Origin: Sphaerotilus montanus
GTDB lineage: Bacteria > Pseudomonadota > Gammaproteobacteria > Burkholderiales > Burkholderiaceae_C
Direction of reading: 5' to 3'
Assembly (NCBI RefSeq): GCF_013410775.1
Contig: NZ_JACCFH010000001.1
Span: 3,224,001-3,288,000, forward strand
DNA length: 64,000 nucleotides
This document shows positions 25,047 to 33,603 of the stretch, piece by piece (the stretch's first letter is position 1; every line of letters starts with the position of its first letter). A model generated the notes under the pieces. It made no database searches, was not told the DNA's origin, and saw nothing but the letters and a program-made list of their open reading frames with translations. Position numbers and translations under genes: made by a program.

Positions 25047-27419
25047 TCAGTGCAGCGCCTGCATGATCGCGGCCAGCAGCGCGTCGGCCCGGAAGGGCTT
25101 GTGCAGCACCTGCAGCCCGCTCGCGGCCAGCAAGGCCAGATCGTCCGGGGCCGTGTCGCCCGTGACCACCAGCACCGGCACCGGGCCGCCATAGTGCCGC
25201 ACGGTCCTGATCACGTCCACGCCAGTGGCCCCGCGCAACCGGTGGTCGGTGATCAGCAGATCGATGCCGACATGGCCGCGTGGCAGGTGCGCCAGATGAT
25301 GCCGCAGCGGTGTCAGACCGTCGTGGGTCCGGACGGTGGCGCCCCAGGCTTCCAGCCGTGCCCGCATCGCGGCCTGGACGGCCGGTTCGTCCTCGACGAC
25401 GGTCAGGCGCAGGCCGCGCAGTGGAGAGGGATCGCTTTCCGGGCCGAGGGGCACTTTCGGTGGTGTGGGCGTGCGCGGCACCACGACCGAAAAGCAGCTG
25501 CCACGGTCCAGCCGCGAGCGCAGGTGCAGGCGGTGACCCAGCAGCGCAGCGCTGCGCTGCACGATCGACAGGCCGAGGCCGAGTCCGCGGCTGCCATCCC
25601 CGCTGCCGTCGGAGTGCCGGGCGACCGGGCGGGCGCCGCGCTGGCCGGCGATCTGCACGAATTCCTCGAAGATGGTCTGCTGCAGCGCCTCCGGAATCCC
25701 GAGCCCGGTGTCCCAGACCTCGATGTGCAGCGTCTCGCTCCGGCGCCGCGCGGCCACCAGCACGCCGCCGGTTTCGGTGTAGCGCACCGCGTTGCTGACC
25801 AGGTTGCGCAGGATCTGCTCCAGCATCACCGGATCGGAGACCACGGCACCGCGGGTCGGCCGAAAGCGCAGCGTGATGCCCTTGCGGCGGGCCGTCTCGC
25901 CCTCGTGCGTGGCGATCGCGTCGAACAGTGCCTGCAGCGCCACCGTCTGCGGGCGCGGACGCACCGTGCCCGCCTCCAGCCGTGACAGGTCGAGCAGGCC
26001 CTTGAGCAGGTCCTCCATCGACGACACGGCCTCGTTGACCCGGTCGGTCATCGGCCGCAGCGCGATCGGTACCTGCTCGCGCAGCAGGTCGATCAGCAGC
26101 CCGATCGTCACCACCGGCTGGCGCAGGTCGTGGCTGGCGGCGGTGAGGAAGCGCGTCTTGGCCTGGTTGGCCTGCTGCAGCGCCTGGGTGCGCTCGACGA
26201 CGCGGCGCTCCAGGTCGGCGTTGAGCTGCTCCACCTGGTGCAGCGCCCCGACGAGCCGCTTGATCAGCACGCCGCCGACGATGGACAGCGACACCGGCAG
26301 CGCATACGGCAGCCAGAAGGTGTCCATCACCGAGGTCAGGCCGCGCCAGTACACGTAGTCGTGCAGCGCGGCCAGCATCGACACCGCCACGGCCGCCACC
26401 AGTGCACAGCGCAGGGGCAGGGGCAGCGGCAGTCGCCGGGTTTCCTGCCACAGCGGCACCATGGCCAGCACCATGCCGGTGAACATCATCGGGTAGCTGC
26501 CTGCACGCACGGCTTCGAGCGAGTCGGTGAACCACCCGTAGGCCGCCATCGCCAGCAGCACGGCGGTGCTGATCTGCAGGATGCCCAGGGCCACGGGATG
26601 CGGGCGGCCGGAGAGCACCATGGCCGTCCGGCACAGCGTTGCCGACGCGAGCAGCTGCAGCGCGAAGAAGGCGGCGACGAGCAGCGGCGATGCGGCAGTC
26701 GCGATGTTGTAGTGGGCGATGTTGCTCGCCGCGATCAGCACCCACAGGGCGCCGAAGCTGCCGAGCAGGCGTTCGCTGCGCCGTCGCCACCAGATGAGCA
26801 GCATGACCACCGCCAGCGCCGCCCCCGCGACGTTGAGCCAGGTCGGCAGCATCACCGACAGGCGCAGGCCCGTCAGATGGTGGTCGGCCATCGCGGCGGC
26901 CGGGCCGACCACGATGGTGGACAGACCGCCGCGGCTGCTGTGCGCCACCGACAGCTCCAGGTGGTTGACACCGACCCGCAGCAGGTGCGGTGGCAGGCTG
27001 ATCCATTGCAGCGTCGGATAGCCACCCGCGGTGACCGGGTCCAGGCGGTCCAGCGCGGAACCGCTCACCAGCCAGCCGTTCAGGCGGATCTCGTGCACGT
27101 CGCTGAGCCGCAGCATGCACAGGGCCCACATCTCGGTGGGCGCTGTCCGCAGTGCGATGCGGGCCCGGTAGTGGCCGATGCCCGTGTTGTCCAGAGCGCG
27201 GGCGCTCCAGGTGTCGGGCAGGGGCACTGGCATCGGTGCCACGCGCAGATCCTGCGCGAACACGGCTTCCTTCACCTCGATCACCGCTGCTCCATGGCCG
27301 TCACCCGGCGTGTCTGCATCCTTTGCGCGGACAGTTCCGGGGGCCAGCGACCCCAGCAGACCGCACAGGGCCAGCAGGTGCAGGAGGGTGGCGAACAGGC
27401 GGGCGGCGGTGTGGTTCAT
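25047..27419 (-). CDS. 7TM (DISM-like) hybrid sensor histidine kinase
   Basis: This 790-residue protein has a signal peptide (about 1-32), a periplasmic beta-sandwich region (about 50-175) and seven hydrophobic segments between about 190 and 390. This layout matches 7TMR-DISM sensor proteins, which are thought to bind carbohydrates or other extracellular ligands. A coiled linker (395-420) leads to HisKA with H430 (TAASHDLRQP), a HATPase with DTGLGIP and GLGLGLS boxes, then a C-terminal receiver (about 675-790) with LLITDHRLRG. No separate output regulator is adjacent, so phosphate may go to an unlinked protein. Its convergence with the lipoprotein/outer-membrane operon makes a functional link possible but unproven. 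Confidence 0.85.
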   Translation of the reverse strand: MNHTAARLFATLLHLLALCGLLGSLAPGTVRAKDADTPGDGHGAAVIEVKEAVFAQDLRVAPMPVPLPDTWSARALDNTGIGHYRARIALRTAPTEMWALCMLRLSDVHEIRLNGWLVSGSALDRLDPVTAGGYPTLQWISLPPHLLRVGVNHLELSVAHSSRGGLSTIVVGPAAAMADHHLTGLRLSVMLPTWLNVAGAALAVVMLLIWWRRRSERLLGSFGALWVLIAASNIAHYNIATAASPLLVAAFFALQLLASATLCRTAMVLSGRPHPVALGILQISTAVLLAMAAYGWFTDSLEAVRAGSYPMMFTGMVLAMVPLWQETRRLPLPLPLRCALVAAVAVSMLAALHDYVYWRGLTSVMDTFWLPYALPVSLSIVGGVLIKRLVGALHQVEQLNADLERRVVERTQALQQANQAKTRFLTAASHDLRQPVVTIGLLIDLLREQVPIALRPMTDRVNEAVSSMEDLLKGLLDLSRLEAGTVRPRPQTVALQALFDAIATHEGETARRKGITLRFRPTRGAVVSDPVMLEQILRNLVSNAVRYTETGGVLVAARRRSETLHIEVWDTGLGIPEALQQTIFEEFVQIAGQRGARPVARHSDGSGDGSRGLGLGLSIVQRSAALLGHRLHLRSRLDRGSCFSVVVPRTPTPPKVPLGPESDPSPLRGLRLTVVEDEPAVQAAMRARLEAWGATVRTHDGLTPLRHHLAHLPRGHVGIDLLITDHRLRGATGVDVIRTVRHYGGPVPVLVVTGDTAPDDLALLAASGLQVLHKPFRADALLAAIMQALH

Positions 27420-27467
27420 CGGCGGACAGGATCATCGCAGACCCGCCCGCCCGCCAGACAGACCGGG

Positions 27468-27857
27468 TCAGCTCGACTGCAGGCCCAGGATCCACTTGAC
27501 GAGGTTGCGCGCGTCGGCTTCCTTGATCGCCACGGCGTTCGGCGGCATCGCCAGCCCGGAGGCCTTGCCCTTCCAGTGGCTCTCGTAGGGGTTGGAGCCC
27601 TTGAGCACCGTCTGCGTCAGGGCGTCGAGGGCCTTCTTGTCGCCCTTGTACTTGGCCGACACGTCCTTCCAGGCCGGCCCGATCGGTGCCAGGCCGTCGG
27701 GTCCCTTGGCACCCGGATCGACGTGGTGGCAGGTCATGCAGCCGCTCTTGGTGGCCAGGGCGAGCATGGCGTCGTCCTTGGCCTGGTCGGCTTGTGCCGC
27801 GGTCGTGGCGAGCGCCAGCACCAGCAGGGCGAGCGAAGTCTGGAGGGTGTTGTTCAT
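27468..27857 (-). CDS. Small periplasmic c-type cytochrome (class I)
   Basis: This 129-residue protein has a signal peptide (about 1-23, ending TAAQA) and a single haem-binding CMTCH motif (C40, C43, H44). The distal methionine ligand is M104 in GLAMPPN. The size and spacing fit c551/c552-type class I electron carriers that shuttle electrons to terminal oxidases or other reductases in the periplasm. The start is the ATG at 27857. It lies downstream of queA on the same strand with about 100 bases between, so it may have its own promoter. The partner is unknown. Confidence 0.88.
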   Translation of the reverse strand: MNNTLQTSLALLVLALATTAAQADQAKDDAMLALATKSGCMTCHHVDPGAKGPDGLAPIGPAWKDVSAKYKGDKKALDALTQTVLKGSNPYESHWKGKASGLAMPPNAVAIKEADARNLVKWILGLQSS

Positions 27858-27961
27858 GGAAGCTCCTGAGGCGGCAGAGGCCGCGTTGCAATCGGATGCC
27901 TCCAAGTTAGAGCACGATGCCGGCACCAGCTTGCGCGAGATCAAATCGGGACGTGCTTTTG

Positions 27962-29068
27962 TCAGCCTGGAACAGCGCTGTTTCCGGCTGGATCTGTGTG
28001 GTTGGCCGACATTGCTGCACGCTGGAGCAACATCGCGTCGCCGTAGCTGAAGAAGCGCATCTGGCGCGCGATGGCGTCGGCATACAGCGTGCGGATGGTG
28101 TCGTGGCCGGCGAAGGCGCTGACCAGCATCATCAGCGTGCTGCGCGGCAGGTGGAAGTTGGTCACCAGCCGATCGACGACGCGGAACTGGAAGCCCGGCG
28201 TGATGAAGATGTCGGTCTCGCGCGCACCAGCCTGCAGCGTGCCGCCAAGGGCTGCGGATTCGAGCGAGCGCAGCGTGGTGGTGCCGACCGCGACGACCTG
28301 ACCGCCACGGGCGCGGGTCGCGGCGATGGCGTCCACGGTGGTCTGCGGCACCTCGAACCACTCGCTGTGCATCCGGTGCTCGGCGATCGTGTCCACGCGC
28401 ACCGGCTGGAAGGTGCCGGCACCGACGTGCAGCGTGACGCTGGCGCGCCCGATGCCGCGGGCGTCCAGCGCTGCGAGCACGCCTTCGTCGAAATGCAGCG
28501 CCGCGGTCGGGGCCGCCACGGCGCCGGGGTGGCGCGCGAACACGGTCTGGTAGCGCCGCTCGTCGTCGGCGTCGTCCGCGTGGGTGATGTAGGGCGGCAG
28601 CGGCACATGGCCGAACTGCTCCAGCAGCGCGAGCGCGTCGCCGGGCAGGCGCAGGTGGAACAGCCCGTTTTCCGGCCCGCAGCGCCCGAGCACTTCCGCG
28701 GCGAAGGTGGCCCCGGCGGCATCGCGGAAATGCACCGTCTGCCCCGCCTTGGGCGACTTGCTGGCGCGCAGGTGGGCCCAGACCTCGTGCCGCCCGTCCG
28801 CTGCGCCCGGCAGCACCCGCTCGACCAGCGCCTCGACGCCGCCGCCGGTGTCCTTGGCGCCATAGAGCCGGGCGCGGATCACCTTGGTGTCGTTGAAGAC
28901 GAGCAGGTCGCCCGGCGACAGCAGCGCTGGCAGTTCGCGGAACACCCGCTCCACCGCGGGCAGCGTGCGGCCGTCCAGCAGGCGCGAGGCGCTGCGCTCG
29001 GCGGCGGGGTGCTGGGCGATCAACTCGGGCGGGAGATCGAAATCGAAGTCGGCGACGGTGTGGGTCAC
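27962..29068 (-). CDS. queA: tRNA preQ1(34) S-adenosylmethionine ribosyltransferase-isomerase QueA
   Basis: QueA transfers and isomerises the ribosyl part of SAM onto preQ1 in the wobble position of tRNAs for Asp, Asn, His and Tyr, giving epoxyqueuosine. The 368-residue length is normal. Family hallmarks visible are [18 protein letters not shown] at the N-terminus, [40 protein letters not shown] and [19 protein letters not shown] near the C-terminus. The gene faces the toxin-antitoxin pair across a short divergent gap (29069-29147) that must contain its promoter. Confidence 0.96.
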   Translation of the reverse strand: MTHTVADFDFDLPPELIAQHPAAERSASRLLDGRTLPAVERVFRELPALLSPGDLLVFNDTKVIRARLYGAKDTGGGVEALVERVLPGAADGRHEVWAHLRASKSPKAGQTVHFRDAAGATFAAEVLGRCGPENGLFHLRLPGDALALLEQFGHVPLPPYITHADDADDERRYQTVFARHPGAVAAPTAALHFDEGVLAALDARGIGRASVTLHVGAGTFQPVRVDTIAEHRMHSEWFEVPQTTVDAIAATRARGGQVVAVGTTTLRSLESAALGGTLQAGARETDIFITPGFQFRVVDRLVTNFHLPRSTLMMLVSAFAGHDTIRTLYADAIARQMRFFSYGDAMLLQRAAMSANHTDPAGNSAVPG

Positions 29069-29117
29069 GGTGGGGCGGTGTGCGGTGGCTTGCGGTCGGA
29101 ATCGGAGCGGCGCAGAA

Positions 29118-29133
29118 TATAACAGCGGTTATA
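29118..29133. promoter_or_regulatory. Palindromic operator candidate upstream of the toxin-antitoxin pair
   Basis: TATAAC-AGCG-GTTATA is a perfect inverted repeat with a four-base spacer, AT-rich in a very GC-rich setting, and it ends 14 bases before the antitoxin ATG. Such a site fits autorepression by an AbrB/MazE-type antitoxin dimer or toxin-antitoxin complex. It also overlaps the likely -10 region. The divergent queA start is about 50 bases away, so binding could affect queA too. Confidence 0.55.
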
Positions 29134-29147
29134 ACTCGGAGCCTGCC

Positions 29148-29372
29148 ATGCATGCATTGAAGCTTACCCAGATCGGGAACTCGGTTGGTGTGATCCTGCC
29201 GAAGGAGATGCTGGCGCGGCTCAAGCTCGAAAAGGGCGACATGGTCTATGTGACCGAGACGCCGGATGGCGTGGCCCTGACCGCCTTCGATCCGACCTTC
29301 GAAGACCAGCTCGAACTCGGGCGCGAGTTCATGCGCGAATACCGCGACACCTTCCGGGCACTGGCCAAGTGA
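29148..29372 (+). CDS. AbrB/MazE-family antitoxin
   Basis: This 74-residue protein has the swapped-hairpin AbrB fold signature at its N-terminus: LKLTQIGNSVGVILPKEML followed by LKLEKGDMVYVTETPDGV. Its C-terminus (about 45-74) is acidic and helical, the part that normally wraps the toxin. It should bind DNA and neutralise the Doc-like toxin. The ATG has GGAG upstream. The stop codon overlaps the toxin start (GTGA), a coupling typical of toxin-antitoxin pairs. Pairing of an AbrB-type antitoxin, rather than Phd, with a Doc toxin occurs in proteobacteria. Confidence 0.85.
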   Translation: MHALKLTQIGNSVGVILPKEMLARLKLEKGDMVYVTETPDGVALTAFDPTFEDQLELGREFMREYRDTFRALAK

Positions 29373-29776
29373 GTCCGCCCGCCAACCGACCCTGGCGCTG
29401 GGTGGACAAGCGCATGCTGCTGCTGCTGCACGACGAGAGTCTGGCCCAGCACGGCGGACTGTCCGGGATGCGGGACGAGGGCTTGCTGGATTCCGCGCTC
29501 GCCCGGCCGGTGAACCAGGCCGCCTACGGCGATCCGGACCTGGCCGCACTGGCCGCTGCCTACGCCTTCGGACTGGTGCGCAACCATCCGTTCGCGGACG
29601 GCAACAAGCGCGCGGCGTTTCTCGGTGTCGGCCTCTGTCTGGGGCTGAACGGCTGGCGCCTGAGCGCATCGCCTGCCGAGGCCACCGTGGCGGTGGTGTC
29701 CCTGGCCGGCGACGAGATCGGCGAAGACGAATTCGCCGCCTGGCTGCGCAAGCACATGGTGCCCCGTGGCGGTTAA
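29369..29776 (+). CDS. Doc-type (Fic superfamily) toxin
   Basis: This 135-residue protein carries the Fic/Doc core HPFADGNKR at residues 73-81. Phage P1 Doc, which has the NKR form of this motif, phosphorylates EF-Tu and stops translation. Full-length Fic AMP-transferases have GNGR instead. The length and the conserved N-terminal region (RDEGLLDSALARP, AAYAFGLVRNHPF) fit the death-on-curing family. It starts with GTG, overlapping the antitoxin stop. Its last 11 bases overlap the presumed start of recG in another frame, so recG may be partly cotranscribed with the module. Confidence 0.87.
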   Translation: MSPPANRPWRWVDKRMLLLLHDESLAQHGGLSGMRDEGLLDSALARPVNQAAYGDPDLAALAAAYAFGLVRNHPFADGNKRAAFLGVGLCLGLNGWRLSASPAEATVAVVSLAGDEIGEDEFAAWLRKHMVPRGG

Positions 29777-31829
29777 GGACGCTCCCGCCGTCGCCGCACC
29801 GGCTCCTGCCCAGAAATCCGCCCCCCAGCGGGCGATGGAAAAACTCGGCCTCGTCCGCGACATCGACCTCGCGCTGCACCTGCCGCTGCGCTACGAGGAC
29901 GAGACGCGCCTGACACCGATGTCCGCGCTGCGCGACGGCGACACGGTGCAGGTCGAGGCGGTCGTGCGCGAGGCGTTGATCCAGGGTGGGCGGCGGCAGC
30001 TGGTCGTGTGGCTGGTCGAGGGGCGCCACGAGCTGCTCCTGCGCTTCGTGCACTTCTTTCCGTCGCACCAGAAGTCGCTGGTGCCCGGCGCGCTGGTGCG
30101 GGCGCGGGGCGAGGTGCGCGGCGGCTTCCTCGGGCGCGAGATGGTGCATCCGGCGTTCAAGGTCGTGCAGCCCGGCGCGCCGTTGTCCGACGCGCTCACG
30201 CCGGTCTACCCGACGAGCGCACAACTGCCGCAGGCCTATCTGCGCAAGGCGGTCGCGGCCGGGCTGAGGCGTGCGCCGCTGGACGAGGTGCTGCCCAGGG
30301 GTGTCGTGCCGCGTGGCTTGCCGGGTCTGCGCGAGGCGCTGAACTTTCTGCACCACCCGTCCTCGGCCGCCAGCCTGGCCGCGCTGGAAGAGCGCACGCA
30401 CCCCGCCTGGCAGCGTATCAAGTTCGAGGAACTGCTCGCCCAGCAGCTCTCGCAGCTCACCGCGCAGCGCGAACGCGCCCGCTTGCGCGCCCCGTCGCTG
30501 AAGGCCAGGCCTGGCGGCCTGCACGAACAACTGCTCGCCGCGCTGCCGTTCACGCTCACGGCGGCGCAGCACCGCGTCTCCAACGAGATCGCCGCCGACC
30601 TGCGCCGCCCGCAGCCGATGCACCGCCTGCTGCAAGGCGATGTCGGCTCCGGCAAGACCGTGGTGGCCGCGCTCGCGGCGGCGGTGGCGATCGACGCGGG
30701 CTGGCAGTGCGCACTGATGGCCCCGACCGAGATCCTGGCCGAGCAGCATTTCCGCAAGCTGCTGCAGTGGCTGGAGCCGCTGGGCATCGGCGTCGCCTGG
30801 CTCACCGGCAGCCGCAAGGGCAAGGCGCGCACCGCGATGGTCGAGCGCATCGCGTCCGGCGAGGCCAAGCTGATCGTCGGCACGCACGCGGTGATCCAGG
30901 GCGATGTGCATTTTGCGAAGCTCGGGCTGGCGGTGATCGACGAGCAGCACCGCTTCGGCGTCGCGCAGCGGCTGGAGCTGCGCCACAAGCTGGCCGAGCA
31001 GAAGCTGGAGCCGCACCTGCTGATGATGAGCGCCACGCCCATCCCGCGCACGCTGGCGATGACCTACTTCGCCGACCTCGACGTCAGCACCATCGACGAG
31101 CTGCCCCCGGGCCGCACGCCCATCGTCACCCGCGTCTTCGCCGACAACCGCCGCGATGACGTGATCGCCCGCGTGCGCGACGAGGTGAACAAGGGGCGGC
31201 AGGTGTACTGGGTCGTGCCGCTGATCGAGGAGTCCGAGGCGCTCGACCTGCAGAACGCCACCGAGACGCACGCGCAGCTCTCGGCCATCTTCGACGGCGT
31301 GGCGGTCGGCCTGCTGCACGGGAGGATGTCGTCGGCGGACAAGGCGGCGGTGATGGCCGAGTTCACGGCGGGGCGGATGAGCGTGCTGGTGGCGACGACG
31401 GTGATCGAGGTCGGCGTGGACGTGCCGAACGCCAGCGTGATGGTGATCGAACACGCCGAGCGGTTTGGTCTGGCGCAGTTGCACCAGTTGCGCGGGCGGG
31501 TGGGGCGGGGCGCGGTGGCGAGTGTGTGCGTGCTGATCTACACCTCGCCCTTGTCGCAGACCGGCCGCGAGCGGCTGAAGGCGATGGCCGAGACGACGGA
31601 CGGGTTCGAGATCGCACGGCGGGATCTGGAGATCCGCGGGCCGGGCGAGTTCATGGGGGCCAAGCAGTCGGGCGATGCGCTGCTGAAGTTCGCGGATCTG
31701 GCGCAGGACGAGGTCTTGCTGGAGCGCGCCAAGGCCGCGGCGCCGGGGCTGCTGGACGCGCATCCGGACGCGGCGCGGGCGCACATCAGCCGGTGGCTGG
31801 GAGGGAAGATGGAGTTTCTGAAGGCCTGA
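29766..31829 (+). CDS. recG: ATP-dependent DNA helicase RecG
   Basis: RecG reverses stalled replication forks and processes Holliday junctions and R-loops. The 687-residue protein has a wedge/OB region (about 50-170), then helicase motifs: I GDVGSGKTVVA, Ia MAPTEILAEQH, II DEQH (DEQHRFGVAQR), III MSATPIPRTLA, IV/V TTVIEVGVDVPNA, VI QLRGRVGRG, and the C-terminal GEFMGAKQSG. I take the GTG at 29766, although a later start is possible because the first 20 residues are Ala/Pro-rich. The extreme N-terminus seems shorter than in E. coli. It overlaps the toxin gene upstream. Its end overlaps the convergent TetR gene by 44 bases. Confidence 0.93.
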   Translation: MAVKDAPAVAAPAPAQKSAPQRAMEKLGLVRDIDLALHLPLRYEDETRLTPMSALRDGDTVQVEAVVREALIQGGRRQLVVWLVEGRHELLLRFVHFFPSHQKSLVPGALVRARGEVRGGFLGREMVHPAFKVVQPGAPLSDALTPVYPTSAQLPQAYLRKAVAAGLRRAPLDEVLPRGVVPRGLPGLREALNFLHHPSSAASLAALEERTHPAWQRIKFEELLAQQLSQLTAQRERARLRAPSLKARPGGLHEQLLAALPFTLTAAQHRVSNEIAADLRRPQPMHRLLQGDVGSGKTVVAALAAAVAIDAGWQCALMAPTEILAEQHFRKLLQWLEPLGIGVAWLTGSRKGKARTAMVERIASGEAKLIVGTHAVIQGDVHFAKLGLAVIDEQHRFGVAQRLELRHKLAEQKLEPHLLMMSATPIPRTLAMTYFADLDVSTIDELPPGRTPIVTRVFADNRRDDVIARVRDEVNKGRQVYWVVPLIEESEALDLQNATETHAQLSAIFDGVAVGLLHGRMSSADKAAVMAEFTAGRMSVLVATTVIEVGVDVPNASVMVIEHAERFGLAQLHQLRGRVGRGAVASVCVLIYTSPLSQTGRERLKAMAETTDGFEIARRDLEIRGPGEFMGAKQSGDALLKFADLAQDEVLLERAKAAAPGLLDAHPDAARAHISRWLGGKMEFLKA

Positions 31830-32487
31830 TGGCGGGGCCACCCGGCCGCAGCTGCCGCCGCAATTCGGCGCTCAGGTAAGGCCACAGCAGCGCCATCACC
31901 TGCCGCGTGCCGTGGCGCACGGCGGCGTCGGCGTTGTCCGGCTCCAGTGCGCGGCGCGGATCGCGCACGTACTCGTAGCTCAGCCAGTAGGTCAGCAGCA
32001 CGACGACGGACACCGACAGCGCGCTGGCCTCCTCGCTGGTGAGCGGCAGGCCGTCGATCACGCACAGCCGCACCACCCGTTCGCGCACTGCCGCCTGCTG
32101 CAGCGCCAGTGCCGCCTGGCAGCGGGTTTCGAGCTGGCGGTTGCGGGTCAGCAGATCGTTCAGGTCGCGGAAGAGGAAGCGGTAGTCCCAGGCCAGCCGC
32201 AGCAGGCCGGGCACGAGGTTCCAGGCCCCTTCGGCGTCATCGGCCGGGCCGGCAGCGACGAGGGCTTCGGTCAGGGCCTGTTCGTAGCGGCTGACCAGCG
32301 CGTTGACCAGCACTTCCTTGGCGGGGTAGTGGTAGTACAGATTGCCCGGGCTGATGTTCAGGTCGGCCGAGATCGCGTTGGTCGAGACATTGGGCTCGCC
32401 GTAGCGGTTGAACAGGGCCAGCGAGTGGTCGAGGATGCGCTCGGCGGTGCGGCGCGGCGTTTTCTTGGCCCGATCGGGAGTGGTCAT
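31786..32487 (-). CDS. TetR-family transcriptional regulator
   Basis: This 233-residue regulator has an N-terminal helix-turn-helix (about 15-65, AERILDHSLALFNRYGEPN then TNAISADLNISPGNLYYHY) characteristic of TetR/AcrR proteins. An all-helical ligand-binding domain follows. The start is the ATG at 32487. The upstream in-frame extension has no family resemblance. The basic head (RAKKTPRR) is typical. The gene lies 59 bases beyond the GST gene on the same strand but may be separate. Its target and ligand are not evident. The C-terminus overlaps the end of recG on the other strand. Confidence 0.85.
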   Translation of the reverse strand: MTTPDRAKKTPRRTAERILDHSLALFNRYGEPNVSTNAISADLNISPGNLYYHYPAKEVLVNALVSRYEQALTEALVAAGPADDAEGAWNLVPGLLRLAWDYRFLFRDLNDLLTRNRQLETRCQAALALQQAAVRERVVRLCVIDGLPLTSEEASALSVSVVVLLTYWLSYEYVRDPRRALEPDNADAAVRHGTRQVMALLWPYLSAELRRQLRPGGPAIRPSETPSSLPATG

Positions 32488-32546
32488 GCGGCGATTCTGG
32501 CACCAGCGCGGTGCGCCGATGCCACGGGTTTCCCTGTGCCGGGATG

Positions 32547-33419
32547 TCAGGCGCCGCTGATCTGGTCCTGCGTCTTCGTCTCGAAGTCGCTGGCCTCGTG
32601 CCGCTCGTGCAGCTGGCTCGACGGCTCGCCGAAGGTGCGGTTGACCTTGCGGCCGCGCTGTACCGCCGGCCGTGCTGCCACCTGGTCGGCCCAGCGCTGG
32701 ACGTGCGTGTAGTCCTGCACCTGCAGGAACTCGCCCGCGCCGTAGACCAGGCCCTTCACCAGCGCGCCGTACCACGGCCAGATCGCCATGTCCGCGACCG
32801 TGTAGTCCTCGCCCGCGATGTAGGGCACTTCGGCCAAGCGGCGGTCCAGCACGTCAAGCTGGCGCTTGACCTCCATCGCGTAGCGGTCGATGGCGTATTC
32901 GATCTTGATCGGCGCGTAGGCGTAGAAATGCCCGAAGCCGCCGCCGAGGAAGGGCGCGCTGCCCATCTGCCAGAACAGCCACGACAGGCACTCGGCGCGC
33001 CTGGCCGGCTCGGTTGGCAGGAAGGCACCGAATTTTTCCGCGAGGTACACCAGGATCGCGCCGGACTCGAACACGCGGATCGGTGTGGGGCCGCTGCGGT
33101 CCACCAGCGCGGGGATCTTGGAATTCGGGTTGACGTCGACGAAACCGCTGCCGAACTGGTCGCCGTCGCCGATCTTGATGAGCCAGGCGTCGTACTCGGC
33201 GCCCGTGTGGCCGAGGGCGAGCAGCTCTTCCAGCATCACCGTGACCTTCACCCCGTTGGGCGTCGCCAGCGAGTAGAGCTGCAGCGGGTGGCGGCCGACC
33301 GGCAGCGCCTTCTCGTGGGTCGGGCCGGCGATGGGGCGGTTGATGTTGGCGAACTGGCCGCCGTTGGCCTGGTGCCAGGTCCAGATCTTGGGGGGCGTGT
33401 AGGGGGTCGGTTCGGCCAT
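32547..33419 (-). CDS. yghU: YghU-type glutathione S-transferase / disulfide-bond oxidoreductase
   Basis: This 290-residue cytoplasmic protein resembles E. coli YghU, a nu-class GST with disulfide-bond reductase activity that binds two glutathiones. Visible features are the N-terminal extension (PKIWTWHQANGGQFANINRP) special to this class, a thioredoxin-like domain (about 45-130) with NPNSKIPALVD and ESGAILVYLAEKFG, and an all-helical C-terminal domain with WLFWQMGSAPFLGGGFGHF and YTVADMAIWPWYG. The length is normal. It is probably monocistronic or paired with the TetR gene. Confidence 0.92.
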   Translation of the reverse strand: MAEPTPYTPPKIWTWHQANGGQFANINRPIAGPTHEKALPVGRHPLQLYSLATPNGVKVTVMLEELLALGHTGAEYDAWLIKIGDGDQFGSGFVDVNPNSKIPALVDRSGPTPIRVFESGAILVYLAEKFGAFLPTEPARRAECLSWLFWQMGSAPFLGGGFGHFYAYAPIKIEYAIDRYAMEVKRQLDVLDRRLAEVPYIAGEDYTVADMAIWPWYGALVKGLVYGAGEFLQVQDYTHVQRWADQVAARPAVQRGRKVNRTFGEPSSQLHERHEASDFETKTQDQISGA

Positions 33420-33603
33420 GGGGACTCCAGAGGGTGGTGTGGCTGCAGGTGGCGCGGGCGGCCAGAGGTGCGGATGACTCTACGGGAAATGCCAGAAGGC
33501 TGCTGGGCAGCATCGGTTCAAGCCACGGGCGGGCGGGCCGATATCCGAGGTCAGTTGCAAGTCCTGTGTGTTGTACCGGCAGGTGCCGCTTCTCCTTCTC
33601 CCG

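Noticed and set aside
29118-29776. Toxin-antitoxin module as part of a mobile element
   Set aside because: No integrase, transposase, tRNA or flanking direct repeat is visible, and base composition is like the surroundings.
27468-31841. Very long leftward open frame (over 1400 codons) across cytochrome c, queA and recG
   Set aside because: Only its last 130 codons, the cytochrome, show a signal peptide and haem motif. The rest is antisense to recG and off-frame to queA, with low-complexity His/Arg/Gln-rich translation typical of GC-rich shadow frames.
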